From: Verrucomicrobiaceae bacterium
GTDB taxonomy: Bacteria > Verrucomicrobiota > Verrucomicrobiia > Verrucomicrobiales > Verrucomicrobiaceae
Reading direction: 5' to 3'
DNA: 64,000 bases
Assembly: GCA_027486585.1 (NCBI GenBank)
Contig: JAIXOU010000081.1
Location: 1 to 64,000, forward strand
In this document: positions 18,120 through 26,803 of the stretch, in pieces
Numbering within the stretch: position 1 is the stretch's first letter
Layout: every line of letters begins with the position of its first letter
Position numbers and translations under genes: made by a program
The notes under the pieces: generated by a model
Databases searched by the model: none
Told to the model about the DNA's origin: nothing
What the model saw: only the letters and a program-made list of their open reading frames with translations

Positions 18120-18743
18120 ATGGGCCCCTCCATCAATCTCACCTACTGGCTCGGTCACACCTTCTTCCGCAGCTTTGCGCGGTCGTTTTATGACTTCCGC
18201 ATCGTCGGCGAAGAGAACATGAAATTCGACGGTGCGGCCATCATCGCAGCTAATCACGTCAGCTTCCTTGATCCACCCATCATCGGTCAGGCCTTTGATG
18301 AAGTGGTCCGCTCCTTTGCCCGGAAAACGCTCTTTGATCATCCACTCGCCGCCATGATCCTGCGTGAGTGGCAGGTCATACCGGTAGATCTAGAAAAACC
18401 AGATACAGCCAGTCTCAAGACCACCATGCGTCTGCTAAGGTCAGGCGAAAAGATCGTCATGTTTCCGGAAGGCACCCGCAGTTTTGACGGTAAGCTTCAA
18501 AAAGCCGAACCCGGCATTGGCCTGTTTCTCGCAAAAACCGGTGCCCCTGTTCTGCCCATCCGACTCTATGGCACCTTTGAGGCCTACCCGCGAAAGGCCA
18601 AGTTTCTACGACGCGCCCAAATCACCCTAGTCGTCGGCCAACGCTATCAGCCAGACCTCTCCGCAGCTGCCGAACAAGGTCGTGATCTCTATCAGACCCT
18701 GGCTGATGAAGTCATGCAGCGCATCGGTGGCCTGACGATCTAA
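18120..18743 (+). CDS. plsC: 1-acyl-sn-glycerol-3-phosphate acyltransferase
   Basis: It acylates lysophosphatidic acid to phosphatidic acid at the cytoplasmic membrane. The acyltransferase HX4D motif reads NHVSFLDPP (about residues 42-50), and the substrate-binding motif reads FPEGTRSFDG near 120. The length of 207 residues is normal for PlsC. It lies six bases after cmk and so closes the tyrA-aroA-cmk-plsC unit; in several bacterial lineages PlsC-like genes follow cmk. Confidence 0.9.
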   Translation: MGPSINLTYWLGHTFFRSFARSFYDFRIVGEENMKFDGAAIIAANHVSFLDPPIIGQAFDEVVRSFARKTLFDHPLAAMILREWQVIPVDLEKPDTASLKTTMRLLRSGEKIVMFPEGTRSFDGKLQKAEPGIGLFLAKTGAPVLPIRLYGTFEAYPRKAKFLRRAQITLVVGQRYQPDLSAAAEQGRDLYQTLADEVMQRIGGLTI

Positions 18744-18857
18744 GGTCATCGAGATTCCGAATCAGCTCGAACAAGGTTATGGCCCAGTCAATTGCTGCGG
18801 CTAAATGTCACCACAGGGAGAATTCATGATGGACTGACAGAACCTCGTACGTTCATC

Positions 18858-19790
18858 ATGGCCTTCATGACGCGCCTTCCATTATCGATCCTCGTTTCTC
18901 TGCTCCTAACTGCCTGTGGTGAAAAGCCTGCCCCTGTTGCCACGTCAACAGTACCGACAGCCAGCTCAGCACCCGCGTCTCAAGCACCAGTAGCGCCAGC
19001 AGTTGCTCCCAGCGCAGTCAAAACGCCAGAGCCGGCAAAGGCGACCTTTTGGTCCACCGAACGCTTGCACACTGAGATTAAATTTCACAATCCTGGTTAT
19101 GAGGGCAACGGAGAGTTCAGCATGGAGGAGGGACAACCCATCGCCATCAGTCTGCGCGGGGCAAAGATCACCAATCTGGAATTTCTCAACCAACTCAAGC
19201 CCCTAGCGCTTGATCTCAGCAACACACCGATCAAAGACATCAGACCTGTCAAAGGCATGAAACTACTGGAACTGTATCTCGAAGACAGTCCAGTGACTGA
19301 TCTCTCACCACTGCGCGGCATGCCACTGGAAAAGCTCTATCTTAGCCGGACGCCCGTCAGTGATTTGAGTGCTTTAGAGGGTGCCCCACTCATTGAGCTC
19401 AATCTTGTTGAAACCAAAGTAACGGACCTCACCCCCCTAGCCAAATCACGCACTCAAATGCTTTGGCTGACAGGAACGCCAGTCGCTAATATCGCTGCGC
19501 TCAAAGGAGTCCCCCTCGTCAGTCTGACTCTGCACCGCACACTTGTCGCCGACCTATCCCCACTCACTGGCAGCGCTCTTCAACGCCTGCACATAGGCCA
19601 AACATCTGTCACGGATCTTTCGCCGCTCAAAGGCATGTCCCTCACCCGCCTCGTTTTTTCTCCTGCCAACATCAAAACTGGTCTGGATGTCGCCCGTGAA
19701 CTACCCCTTCAAGAAATTGGCACCAAGTTCGATGAAGAAAGCAAAGACCTCGCGCCGCCAGCCACCTTCTGGGCTCAGTTCGGTAAGTAA
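18858..19790 (+). CDS. Leucine-rich-repeat lipoprotein
   Basis: This secreted lipoprotein has a hydrophobic signal and lipobox LLLTAC near residue 21, followed by an Ala/Pro/Thr linker (about 25-65). Residues about 90-290 carry short leucine-rich repeats of ~22 residues with the pattern L..L.L..T.V.DLSPL (examples LELYLEDSPVTDLSPLRGM, LEKLYLSRTPVSDLSALEG, LQRLHIGQTSVTDLSPLKGM). Such proteins are frequent in Verrucomicrobia; the ligand is unknown. The frame extends upstream to a TTG at 18792, but the signal peptide supports ATG 18858, or 18867 nine bases later. Confidence 0.75.
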   Translation: MAFMTRLPLSILVSLLLTACGEKPAPVATSTVPTASSAPASQAPVAPAVAPSAVKTPEPAKATFWSTERLHTEIKFHNPGYEGNGEFSMEEGQPIAISLRGAKITNLEFLNQLKPLALDLSNTPIKDIRPVKGMKLLELYLEDSPVTDLSPLRGMPLEKLYLSRTPVSDLSALEGAPLIELNLVETKVTDLTPLAKSRTQMLWLTGTPVANIAALKGVPLVSLTLHRTLVADLSPLTGSALQRLHIGQTSVTDLSPLKGMSLTRLVFSPANIKTGLDVARELPLQEIGTKFDEESKDLAPPATFWAQFGK

Positions 19791-19819
19791 TCTCCACACT
19801 GAAAATCCGGCCGTAGCCC

Positions 19820-20803
19820 TTACGCCAAATCAAGGATCACCTTGCCGTGCCGACTTGCTTCTTGAGCTCGTGCCATGGCTTGGCGGTGCTCTTTCATGGG
19901 GAGGATGCAATCGACAGCGGTGACTAATTCATGATGAAGAATCATCTTGGCCAGCGGCTCAAAAACCTCATAAAGCTCTGCACTGCTGGCTTTTTCGAAC
20001 CATTGGGTGATCCATAGACCATGGAGTCGGAGATTTTTGAAGATGAGGTGTTTGTTGGGCACCTTCAGACTGCGCCGACTCATAGCACCATAAGTCACCA
20101 TCATGCCTTCTTGAGAAAGCAGTTCCATGAGGTGGATCGCGCTATCTCCACCGACGGCATTGGCGGCAAGCTTAACGGGGGCATTCGCTAAAATGGCCTT
20201 GGCTTCAGCGACGCCTTGATCTGTATCGAGAAAAACAGCATCAGCCCCGAGTTCGAGCATTTCAGGGATCAACTCAGCACGGCGGACGAAGTTGATGGTG
20301 CGAAAGCCTTGTTTTTTAGCGATCTGAATCAAGGCACGCCCAACACCTGAATTTGCTGCGTTTTGAACCACCCAATCGCCAGGCTCCAGATCGACATGTT
20401 TATTGAGCAGGTGCCAAGCCGTGACTGGATTGATGCGCAGCATGGATGCCTGCACAGGGTCTATGGAACTCGGAAGCTTGGCAAAATGATGCTCGGCCGC
20501 GGTTAAGTACTGGGACCAACAGCCGGCCCCCAAGAGAGGCATCACGACATCGCCCTTTTCCAATGAAGTCACCAGAGGCCCGACTGCCACGACCTCTCCG
20601 CAACCTTCATGACCAGGAATATCGGGTGGATTAGAGGGACGTCCGTAATTCCCTTCAATGAAGTTTAAATCGGCAGGATTCACCGGTGCATAGCGCATCC
20701 GCACACGCACCGCATGACCTTCAAGATTAGAAAGAGGCCTTTCGACTAATTCTAAAACTTCAGCAGGCTTCCCAGTGACAGGAAAAGAGAGTGCGAATGA
20801 CAT
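19820..20803 (-). CDS. MDR-family reductase, trans-2-enoyl thioester reductase (MECR/ETR)-like
   Basis: This NADPH-dependent medium-chain dehydrogenase/reductase has no zinc ligands visible. Residues about 5-110 form the GroES-like domain (RYAPVNPADLNFIEGNYG, PGHEGCGEVV). The segments MLRINPVTAWHLL, NAANSGVGRALIQIAKKQG (nucleotide loop) and YGAMSRRSLKVP...LIFKNLRLHG closely follow mitochondrial 2-enoyl-thioester reductase rather than quinone oxidoreductase. The likely reaction is reduction of enoyl-CoA or enoyl-ACP in fatty acid synthesis, but the substrate is inferred. It is convergent with the LRR lipoprotein gene (30-bp gap). Confidence 0.82.
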   Translation of the reverse strand: MSFALSFPVTGKPAEVLELVERPLSNLEGHAVRVRMRYAPVNPADLNFIEGNYGRPSNPPDIPGHEGCGEVVAVGPLVTSLEKGDVVMPLLGAGCWSQYLTAAEHHFAKLPSSIDPVQASMLRINPVTAWHLLNKHVDLEPGDWVVQNAANSGVGRALIQIAKKQGFRTINFVRRAELIPEMLELGADAVFLDTDQGVAEAKAILANAPVKLAANAVGGDSAIHLMELLSQEGMMVTYGAMSRRSLKVPNKHLIFKNLRLHGLWITQWFEKASSAELYEVFEPLAKMILHHELVTAVDCILPMKEHRQAMARAQEASRHGKVILDLA

Positions 20804-20816
20804 TTGAAGCCATGAT

Positions 20817-23171
20817 CTACCGCTTTTTACCCACCCAGGTCATGATCGGCTTGACGACATGTGCAGGAGCCGTCTGTTCATTAGAAAAGGCAATCGCGAT
20901 CGTCTGATCACCCTTCACCTTGGCGAGACTGACTTTCAGCACATGAATGCCGGTCAATTTCCGCATCTGTTCATCTGTTGGCTCTGGCGGATTTTCCGTG
21001 GAAAAGCTGGCACCTTCAGGAGAAATGATCGTCGCATACAGGGTCTGCTTTGCATCGGTAAGCGTGGCACTTTTACCATTCACGGCCACCTCAGCCTTGG
21101 TATGCATCTTCCAAGTCACATCGGTGCTGTTTTTGATCGCTAGATCATCTTGAATGACCACATAGGGCTTGGCTCCGCGCACCATCATCACGCCGCGATA
21201 CGTATCTTTGCTAGCCTTAGAATAAGCTTTCGTGAGATCAACCGCCGCAATACCGAGTTCAGGAGTGCCTTGGGCAAAGAGGACGGAAGCCGTCGCTTCA
21301 AAACTCTGATTGGTGCTAACTTCAGGTGCAGGAGTTGGGCCTCCTTTTTTTGTTGGTTCAGGCTTGGCATCCGACTCCTGGCCAATCTCCAACGTGTTTT
21401 GACCACGAGTGCCTTCGAGGTAAAGCTTGTAGCGCTTGGTGCGATCTGCCGCCTTGGGATCGACTCCGGGAGCACGATCTGACTCAGCGCCGAGTTCAAT
21501 GCCCCAGCGTTTACCTGCCATGTCGAGCACGAAGGTGCCTAAATCCAACTGAGAGGAGCGGATGCTGTTATCGCCGCCTTTTAGGGCAACATAGATGGCT
21601 GATTTATCCCAGGCTGAGCGCAGCGCTGCCACTTGTCCGCCAGCAATGCCATAGTCCAGGCTATCAGCCTTACCGTCACCAGCTGCGTGAGGATTGTAAT
21701 ACATAAAGTCACCAGCCAGGCTAAAGAAGGCAGTATCAGCTCCTGGAGCCGCACCCGCTTTCAGCGCTTTTGAACCCAAATTACCGTGCTGACCAGCCAG
21801 CCAGGTGCTGACCCATGGGCGTGCAAGCTTACTGCCGGCAGAATCGCCATAATTAAAGAGATCATTGCCAGGACCGACAAGGTGCAAGCGTGCCAGTCCT
21901 GCCTGGGGCAGACCTTCCAACATGCTGAAGCCAAAGTCAGTTCCGGCATTGGCCTTCAGGGTTTGCATGACCATGATCGCGTAGTCTAGGACTTGCTCAC
22001 CTTGTTCCATGCCCTCTGGCCAGATACCTGCTGGGGCAAAGCGTAGCATGCCTTTACCAAACACTTTCCCTGCCGCATCGGCAGCCTGGCGTGCAGCCGT
22101 TGGATCGTCATCATGCAGACAAATAGCGGCCAAGATCAAAGCTGAGGCCATGGCCATGTGCTCAGAATCAGCCTCATCTTCTTCGACTTTCTTGGGCGCT
22201 CCTTTGGCAGGTGCCTTGGGTTTAGCAGACTCAGTCCCAGGGGCCTTTCCGCGGGCACTTTCAGGCACTGGCTCACCTTTGATATGAGCCACCAGTGCGC
22301 CAATGCCTTTTTCGATCATGTATGTGCGGGCTTCGAGCACTTGCTTAGCCGTCATGCCATCTTTGAAGTAATCATAACCGAGTGAGGCAGCGATCAAAAA
22401 GTCAGCCGTGACTTCAGGTTCATCCACATACCAGTTTTGGAACGTGGCAGGATCAGTGATGGCTGTCATTTCACGAACTCCGCGTTCTTTCCAGCGTGGA
22501 TCGCCGTCAACGAAGTTGAGTGTGCCTAAACAGGCCATGCGGAATAAAGCCTTTGATCCAGGAGTCGAGGTGCCTCTCTGCTCACCAAAAATTCGAGTCA
22601 GTTCAGGAGCCGCAAGCACGGCTTCACCTGCGGTTTTCAAATTAGCCAAGATCTTAGCAGCGACCGGATCCGCTGCGGGTAAACCTTTCAGATATTGCCA
22701 GCCAGCAGCCGCATGGATCAGACGCGGACGTGTCTTCAGGGCCTTGGCGATGTAATCGGCATTTCCAGGAGCTTTAAACGCCTTTGCAGGAAGAATCGTC
22801 AGTGCAGGTCGAGGTGGTGCAGGTTTACCAGCCACTTCTGGAGCGGCCGCAGGAGCGGGAGCAGCAGGTGGTGCACCAGGAACCGCAGGAGTCGCGGCAG
22901 GAGGCATAGCACCTGGAGCAGCCTGCATTTTTTTCCACTCAGCTGCCGCGAAGGCTTTATCAGCGTCACTTAAGGCATCGATGGGAATGGTGAAGCTCTG
23001 TCCATCGGCTTTTTTAATGGTGATTGTGCGGGCAGCAATATCGACTGCCGTCATTTCGGCATCGATTGCGACCCCCGCTTTATTGGTCCACTTCCGAAAT
23101 TCCGCCGAGGCAGCAGCAGGCAGACACAGAGCAAGTAAAACGATGAGATGAGAACTGTAGCGCACTTTCAT
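20817..23171 (-). CDS. Secreted heparinase II/III-like protein with N-terminal SHD1-type domain
   Basis: The 784-residue exported protein begins with signal peptide MKVRYSSHLIVLLALCLPAAASA. Residues about 24-85 (EFRKWTNKAGVAIDAEMTAV, ADGQSFTIPIDALSDADKAF) match the SHD1-like module common in Verrucomicrobia/Planctomycetes. A Pro/Ala-rich linker follows (about 85-135). A helical toroid-like region comes next (about 140-470; RPRLIHAAAGWQYLKG, WYVDEPEVTADFLIAASLGYDY), then a C-terminal beta-sandwich (AALRSAWDKSAIYVALKGG, FVLDMAGKRWGIELGAES). This is the layout of heparinase II/III-type polysaccharide lyases. Catalytic residues are not certain from reading alone, so the substrate and activity stay open. 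It lies 13 bp upstream of the MECR-like gene on the same strand. Confidence 0.7.
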   Translation of the reverse strand: MKVRYSSHLIVLLALCLPAAASAEFRKWTNKAGVAIDAEMTAVDIAARTITIKKADGQSFTIPIDALSDADKAFAAAEWKKMQAAPGAMPPAATPAVPGAPPAAPAPAAAPEVAGKPAPPRPALTILPAKAFKAPGNADYIAKALKTRPRLIHAAAGWQYLKGLPAADPVAAKILANLKTAGEAVLAAPELTRIFGEQRGTSTPGSKALFRMACLGTLNFVDGDPRWKERGVREMTAITDPATFQNWYVDEPEVTADFLIAASLGYDYFKDGMTAKQVLEARTYMIEKGIGALVAHIKGEPVPESARGKAPGTESAKPKAPAKGAPKKVEEDEADSEHMAMASALILAAICLHDDDPTAARQAADAAGKVFGKGMLRFAPAGIWPEGMEQGEQVLDYAIMVMQTLKANAGTDFGFSMLEGLPQAGLARLHLVGPGNDLFNYGDSAGSKLARPWVSTWLAGQHGNLGSKALKAGAAPGADTAFFSLAGDFMYYNPHAAGDGKADSLDYGIAGGQVAALRSAWDKSAIYVALKGGDNSIRSSQLDLGTFVLDMAGKRWGIELGAESDRAPGVDPKAADRTKRYKLYLEGTRGQNTLEIGQESDAKPEPTKKGGPTPAPEVSTNQSFEATASVLFAQGTPELGIAAVDLTKAYSKASKDTYRGVMMVRGAKPYVVIQDDLAIKNSTDVTWKMHTKAEVAVNGKSATLTDAKQTLYATIISPEGASFSTENPPEPTDEQMRKLTGIHVLKVSLAKVKGDQTIAIAFSNEQTAPAHVVKPIMTWVGKKR

Positions 23172-23248
23172 GGAACACGGAGGTTGGGGGGCTCCCTAGC
23201 TTGCGTACAAGCACCTCTGTGGACAAGAGTAAACTTTATCAGAACCGA

Positions 23249-23276
23249 CTTTTTCTGCCTAAAAAGACAGAAAAAG
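23249..23276 (-). terminator. Possible hairpin terminator after the ammonium transporter
   Basis: A perfect 9-bp stem CTTTTTCTG/CAGAAAAAG with a 10-base loop lies 21 bp past the stop of the minus-strand ammonium transporter gene. The stem itself is T-rich but no clean T-run follows it. The stem resembles the arms of the palindromic element at 724-814, so it may instead be a reduced relative of that repeat. Confidence 0.35.
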
Positions 23277-23296
23277 GCATTCAAATCGACTCAATT

Positions 23297-24766
23297 CTAA
23301 GACTGCTCCGTGGTTTGGAAGTCTGGATAGGCGTTGGCAGCGTGTTCAGCAAAGTCCAAGCCATCAATCTGTTCTTCGTCAGTCGCCCGGAGTCCGACCG
23401 TCATATCGACCATTTTAAAGATCGCGAAGCAGACGACAAAGGAAGTCACGGTAACGCTGAAAGTGCCCAGAGCCTGAACCCCCAATTTTGTAGCACTGAA
23501 TGGTTTTTCATCGAACAAGGCCACACACAAAGTTCCCCACCAACCATTGCAGAGATGAACAGGAACAGCACCGACAGCGTCATCAATTTTGAAGCGCTCT
23601 AAGGCAATGGTGGCGACAGTTGTAATGATGCCCGCAATGAGACCCACAATCAAAGCCGAGGCTGGTGAAATGTTAGCACAACAAGCCGTCACTCCAACAG
23701 CTCCTCCTAGAGATCCATTCAGTGTGATGCCGACATCGGGGCGACCTTGAACAAACCACATGGAAATCATGGCGGCCAAAGCAGCCGCAGCAGGGGCAAT
23801 GGTGGTATTCACCGCGATACGACCAATCGAAGCATTGGCAATCAGAGTCGATCCTGCATTAAAGCCAAACCAACCGAACCATAAAAGAAAGACGCCAAGT
23901 GCAGCAATTGGAATGTTATGCCCCGCAATGAATCGTGGAGATCCATCTTTACCAAATCGGCCATGACGTGCACCCACCACGAGGATACCAGCTAGAGCAC
24001 AGGCACCTCCACAACCGTGAACCACGGTGGAACCTGCAAAATCAACAAACCCCATGGCTTCTAACCACCCCTTGGTGCCACCAACGCCATAGGCTCCTCC
24101 AAAACTACCCCAAGCCCAATGGCCGCCGATAGGATAAACAATTGCAGCCAATAGCGCTGCATAGACAAGATAACCCACAAACTTTGTGCGCTCAGCCATG
24201 GCTCCAGATACAATCGTGCAGGCAGTGCCGGCAAAGACGACCTGGAAGAACCAAAAGCACCAGAGTTTATCATCTGCGGCATGACCCGAAATCCAGAAGC
24301 TATCCATTCCGATCCAGCCCCCTAAGCTCGTGCCAAACATTAGCCCAAAGCCAAGGAACAAGAAGACAATCGCACTGATACAGAAGTCCAAGAAGTTCTT
24401 CATAATGATGTTGATACTATTTTTGGCTCGTGCAAAGCCCAGTTCCACCATGGCAAAACCAGCCTGCATGACAAACACCAGCGCTCCAGTCAGAATCATC
24501 CAAATGTAATTTAGATTCATCTGCACGGTTTCGATGTCAGCTTTCACAGCAGCCGTTCCAGCATCAGGTGCAGCGGTTGCAGGCGCAGTCACAGCGGGTT
24601 CACCACCCATCTTGGCTGCCACACTATTGAGAGTCGTTTGACTAGCGTCTAACTTTTGGATGATCGTGTCCAATTTAGCCTCGATTTTCGGAACGGAATC
24701 CTGGCCCTGTGAAACTTGAAGCAGCGCGAGACAGACAAAAGAGGTGGTGAGTAAAAATTTAAACAT
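23297..24766 (-). CDS. amt: Ammonium transporter with secreted N-terminal extension
   Basis: This inner-membrane Amt/Rh-family channel takes up ammonium. Eleven-helix Amt features run from about residue 80: MNLNYIWMILTGALVFVMQAGFAMVE, then DFAGSTVVHGCGG with the first pore histidine, HNIPIAALGVFLLWFGWFGFN, and VGAVPVHLCNGWWG with the second pore histidine. It belongs to the longer cyanobacterial/eukaryotic-like Amt group. The first ~75 residues are unusual: a signal peptide (MFKFLLTTSFVCLALLQVSQG), a short helical heptad-like segment (IEAKLDTIIQKLDASQTTLN) and an Ala/Pro/Thr linker. No glnK (PII) gene is adjacent in the window. Confidence 0.9.
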   Translation of the reverse strand: MFKFLLTTSFVCLALLQVSQGQDSVPKIEAKLDTIIQKLDASQTTLNSVAAKMGGEPAVTAPATAAPDAGTAAVKADIETVQMNLNYIWMILTGALVFVMQAGFAMVELGFARAKNSINIIMKNFLDFCISAIVFLFLGFGLMFGTSLGGWIGMDSFWISGHAADDKLWCFWFFQVVFAGTACTIVSGAMAERTKFVGYLVYAALLAAIVYPIGGHWAWGSFGGAYGVGGTKGWLEAMGFVDFAGSTVVHGCGGACALAGILVVGARHGRFGKDGSPRFIAGHNIPIAALGVFLLWFGWFGFNAGSTLIANASIGRIAVNTTIAPAAAALAAMISMWFVQGRPDVGITLNGSLGGAVGVTACCANISPASALIVGLIAGIITTVATIALERFKIDDAVGAVPVHLCNGWWGTLCVALFDEKPFSATKLGVQALGTFSVTVTSFVVCFAIFKMVDMTVGLRATDEEQIDGLDFAEHAANAYPDFQTTEQS

Positions 24767-24781
24767 AGTTTAAGGCGAAAA

Positions 24782-25489
24782 TTAATGGTTCATATCTGCA
24801 AGCTGCGAGTCCAGTTCTGCCTGAAGTTGGCGGCGCTTGGATGTATTAGGAATTTGGTCAATGATGCTGGTCGCGAGCTTGCGCACCTGAACAAGATTCA
24901 GCCTGTAAGGATCTCCAGTCCCGGTCGCTGCAAGAGTGCGGTCGATAAGATTCGCGCCCTGTGCACGTCCCATCACCTTCCCTAAAATGCCTTCAATGAC
25001 CTTGCGGACCTGCCCCCAGTTGTTGACCACAGGCTCGGCCTTCTCTGTCATTTCCTGAACCCGTCGCGGAGTCGTAACAATGAGTTCTTCGATCCCGTCA
25101 TGAGTCTTGGACGCACTGGCACTGGCATCGGTCGAAAGTTGAGACAGCAAAGGGATGTGATCGTTGAGAAGCACACTGCCTGCACTTGCGGCAAGATCAC
25201 CATCTGCACGCGCTGTCAGAAGCAAGAGTAAGATGGTCTCATCCTGAACCAGAATCAGGAGTACTCCGCCATCGAACTGAAGATAAATCTGCCGGATTTT
25301 ACGCCGCACTTGACGGTAGCCATCCATCATTTGAGTGACTGTGTCTTGGAGTTCAGTCGCCCGAACCTCAGAAAACGGCATCTGCTTATGAACTGTGTTT
25401 TGGCCCTTGAACAGCATGACACCAGCCACGCCTTCGAGGCGTTGCAAGGTAGCTACGGATGCGATGAGTGAATTGGTTGTCATGGGCAT
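24782..25489 (-). CDS. Roadblock/LC7-like domain protein
   Basis: The 235-residue soluble protein has an N-terminal half (about residues 5-110) with the Roadblock/LC7 pattern: helix LIASVATLQRLEGVAGVMLFKG, then strand segments IYLQFDGGVLLILVQDE and ILLLLLTARADGD. In bacteria such domains (MglB is the known example) regulate small Ras-like GTPases or form scaffolds. No GTPase gene is nearby, so the partner is unknown. The C-terminal half is helical and unrecognised. Its ATG directly abuts the stop of the upstream gene (TAAATG), so the two are translationally linked. Confidence 0.6.
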   Translation of the reverse strand: MPMTTNSLIASVATLQRLEGVAGVMLFKGQNTVHKQMPFSEVRATELQDTVTQMMDGYRQVRRKIRQIYLQFDGGVLLILVQDETILLLLLTARADGDLAASAGSVLLNDHIPLLSQLSTDASASASKTHDGIEELIVTTPRRVQEMTEKAEPVVNNWGQVRKVIEGILGKVMGRAQGANLIDRTLAATGTGDPYRLNLVQVRKLATSIIDQIPNTSKRRQLQAELDSQLADMNH

Positions 25490-25891
25490 TTAGTCCTTAG
25501 CAAAGGATTCACGAAGCTGTTTCAAACTCTTGCGATTGCTTGAAACTGCACCATGCCAGCCATTCGACGAGGCTGCAAAAGCAGTCTGACCTTCTCGATC
25601 CTCAACGACTCCTAATTGCAATTGATGCATCCCTAGAATTTCCGTTAATTTAGTAGCAAAGTAAGAAACGTATTTCACCTCACTGCCAAAGCGCTGTGCC
25701 GATTCTGAATCAGAACCACCTGAGACAGATTCTCTTCCTTGCGAGATGTCTAATTTGATCATGCCGGGATCAGGCTCCATACGGATAATATTCGAAGGTT
25801 GCTGTCCTGGGCGGTTTCCGCTGAGGGGAATGATTCTGGTTGGCTGTTCCACGAGATTGAAGTTTCGATCATTCAACCAAGCAGTAGCCAT
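25490..25891 (-). CDS. Hypothetical protein, first gene of the Roadblock operon
   Basis: No family is recognised. The 133-residue soluble protein has a variable, Pro/Ser-rich first half. Its second half (about residues 68-115: SEVKYVSYFATKLTEILGM, LQLGVVEDREGQTAFAAS) could be part of a profilin/Roadblock-like fold, but the match is too weak to assert. The gene abuts the Roadblock gene at 25489, and they are certainly one transcript. An AT-rich promoter region lies upstream. A role as partner or regulator of the Roadblock protein is an inference from the junction. Confidence 0.55.
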   Translation of the reverse strand: MATAWLNDRNFNLVEQPTRIIPLSGNRPGQQPSNIIRMEPDPGMIKLDISQGRESVSGGSDSESAQRFGSEVKYVSYFATKLTEILGMHQLQLGVVEDREGQTAFAASSNGWHGAVSSNRKSLKQLRESFAKD

Positions 25892-25925
25892 GCCAGAAGT
25901 CAGTGTGATTTTTGTGCATAATATG

Positions 25926-25955
25926 ATTATGTTAACATTTTGATAAATGTCTCAA
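25926..25955 (-). promoter_or_regulatory. Sigma70-like promoter candidate for the Roadblock operon
   Basis: On the minus strand TTGAGA (complement of 25950-25955) is followed after 18 bases by CATAAT (complement of 25926-25931). The -10 ends 34 bp before the ATG of the 133-residue gene. The surrounding 25910-25990 is strongly AT-rich. The plus-strand text ATTATGTTAACA overlapping the -10 recurs upstream of the Roadblock-like gene at 61031. Confidence 0.4.
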
Positions 25956-26016
25956 TCATTCGATTTTTAATTTTTAGGAAAAAAACGAAACAAATGCACT
26001 CAAGCCCTGCAAAAAA

Positions 26017-26619
26017 CTAAACTCCCAGCCACCGATCCAAAACACTCTCCAGTGCGCCATGATTTTTGATATCATAGAGATGAGTGTGGAATCCAAGACG
26101 ATCAGCAGTGGCAATATTCGCCGGAAGATCGTCAATATAAAAGGTCAGCGCCGGATCGAGACTGAGCCTTTCGATGGTATGGATGAAAATCTCGTCCCCA
26201 GGTTTACTGCATTTGGCTGAATACGAATACACTCCGTCCTGAAAGTGCCTGAAGATGCTGAAAGTGCTTAGCAGATACTCTTTGTGCAGTCCGTTGGTGT
26301 TAGAGAGTAAATGCATCGGCAGCTTGCCAGCCCAACGAGCCAGCGTCTGCTTCATCGCTACATTTTCCGTGAAAATCTCACACCAAATCTGGCGGAATTC
26401 GGCGACACTCCCCTGAAATTCTAAAGCTGCGATTGCCTCACGGACAAAAGTTTCATCGTCCATGTCACCATTCTCATACGGCAGCTTGATCCCATCCAGT
26501 CGATGAAACATTTTCTCAGCCTTGAAGGGCGACTTCTCAGCGCAGCGCTGAGCTGCGATGGTAAAATCAAAGGCAACAAGGACATTGCCGATATCAGAAA
26601 GAATGACGGGTTGGGGCAT
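26017..26619 (-). CDS. HAD-superfamily hydrolase
   Basis: This is a soluble HAD subclass IA phosphatase-like enzyme. Motif I reads ILSDIGNVLVAFD: the nucleophile Asp is followed by I-G-N rather than D-x-T, as in many HAD-IA proteins. Motif II is LLSNTNGLH, the motif III lysine lies in SAKCSKPGDEIF, and motif IV is FYIDDLPANI. The substrate cannot be read from sequence; the YjjG/epoxide-hydrolase-like branches of the family share this motif I. I start at ATG 26619; the frame extends to a TTG at 26652 with a better-spaced purine-rich site, so the longer form is possible. Confidence 0.8.
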   Translation of the reverse strand: MPQPVILSDIGNVLVAFDFTIAAQRCAEKSPFKAEKMFHRLDGIKLPYENGDMDDETFVREAIAALEFQGSVAEFRQIWCEIFTENVAMKQTLARWAGKLPMHLLSNTNGLHKEYLLSTFSIFRHFQDGVYSYSAKCSKPGDEIFIHTIERLSLDPALTFYIDDLPANIATADRLGFHTHLYDIKNHGALESVLDRWLGV

Positions 26620-26803
26620 CCCTCTGCTTGCTCTGACCAGCTCAGAAATCAACGAAGACTCTCATTTTTAATTCTAACCCAGAGCCTATGCATGGAATGG
26701 ACGAATGAATCCCGTCAATCCTATAAGGCTACCTGATGGCCGGACGACAAACTCTGGCGTGAGACAGAGCAAGACATGGTTGGGCGACACGAAAACAGGT
26801 CAA

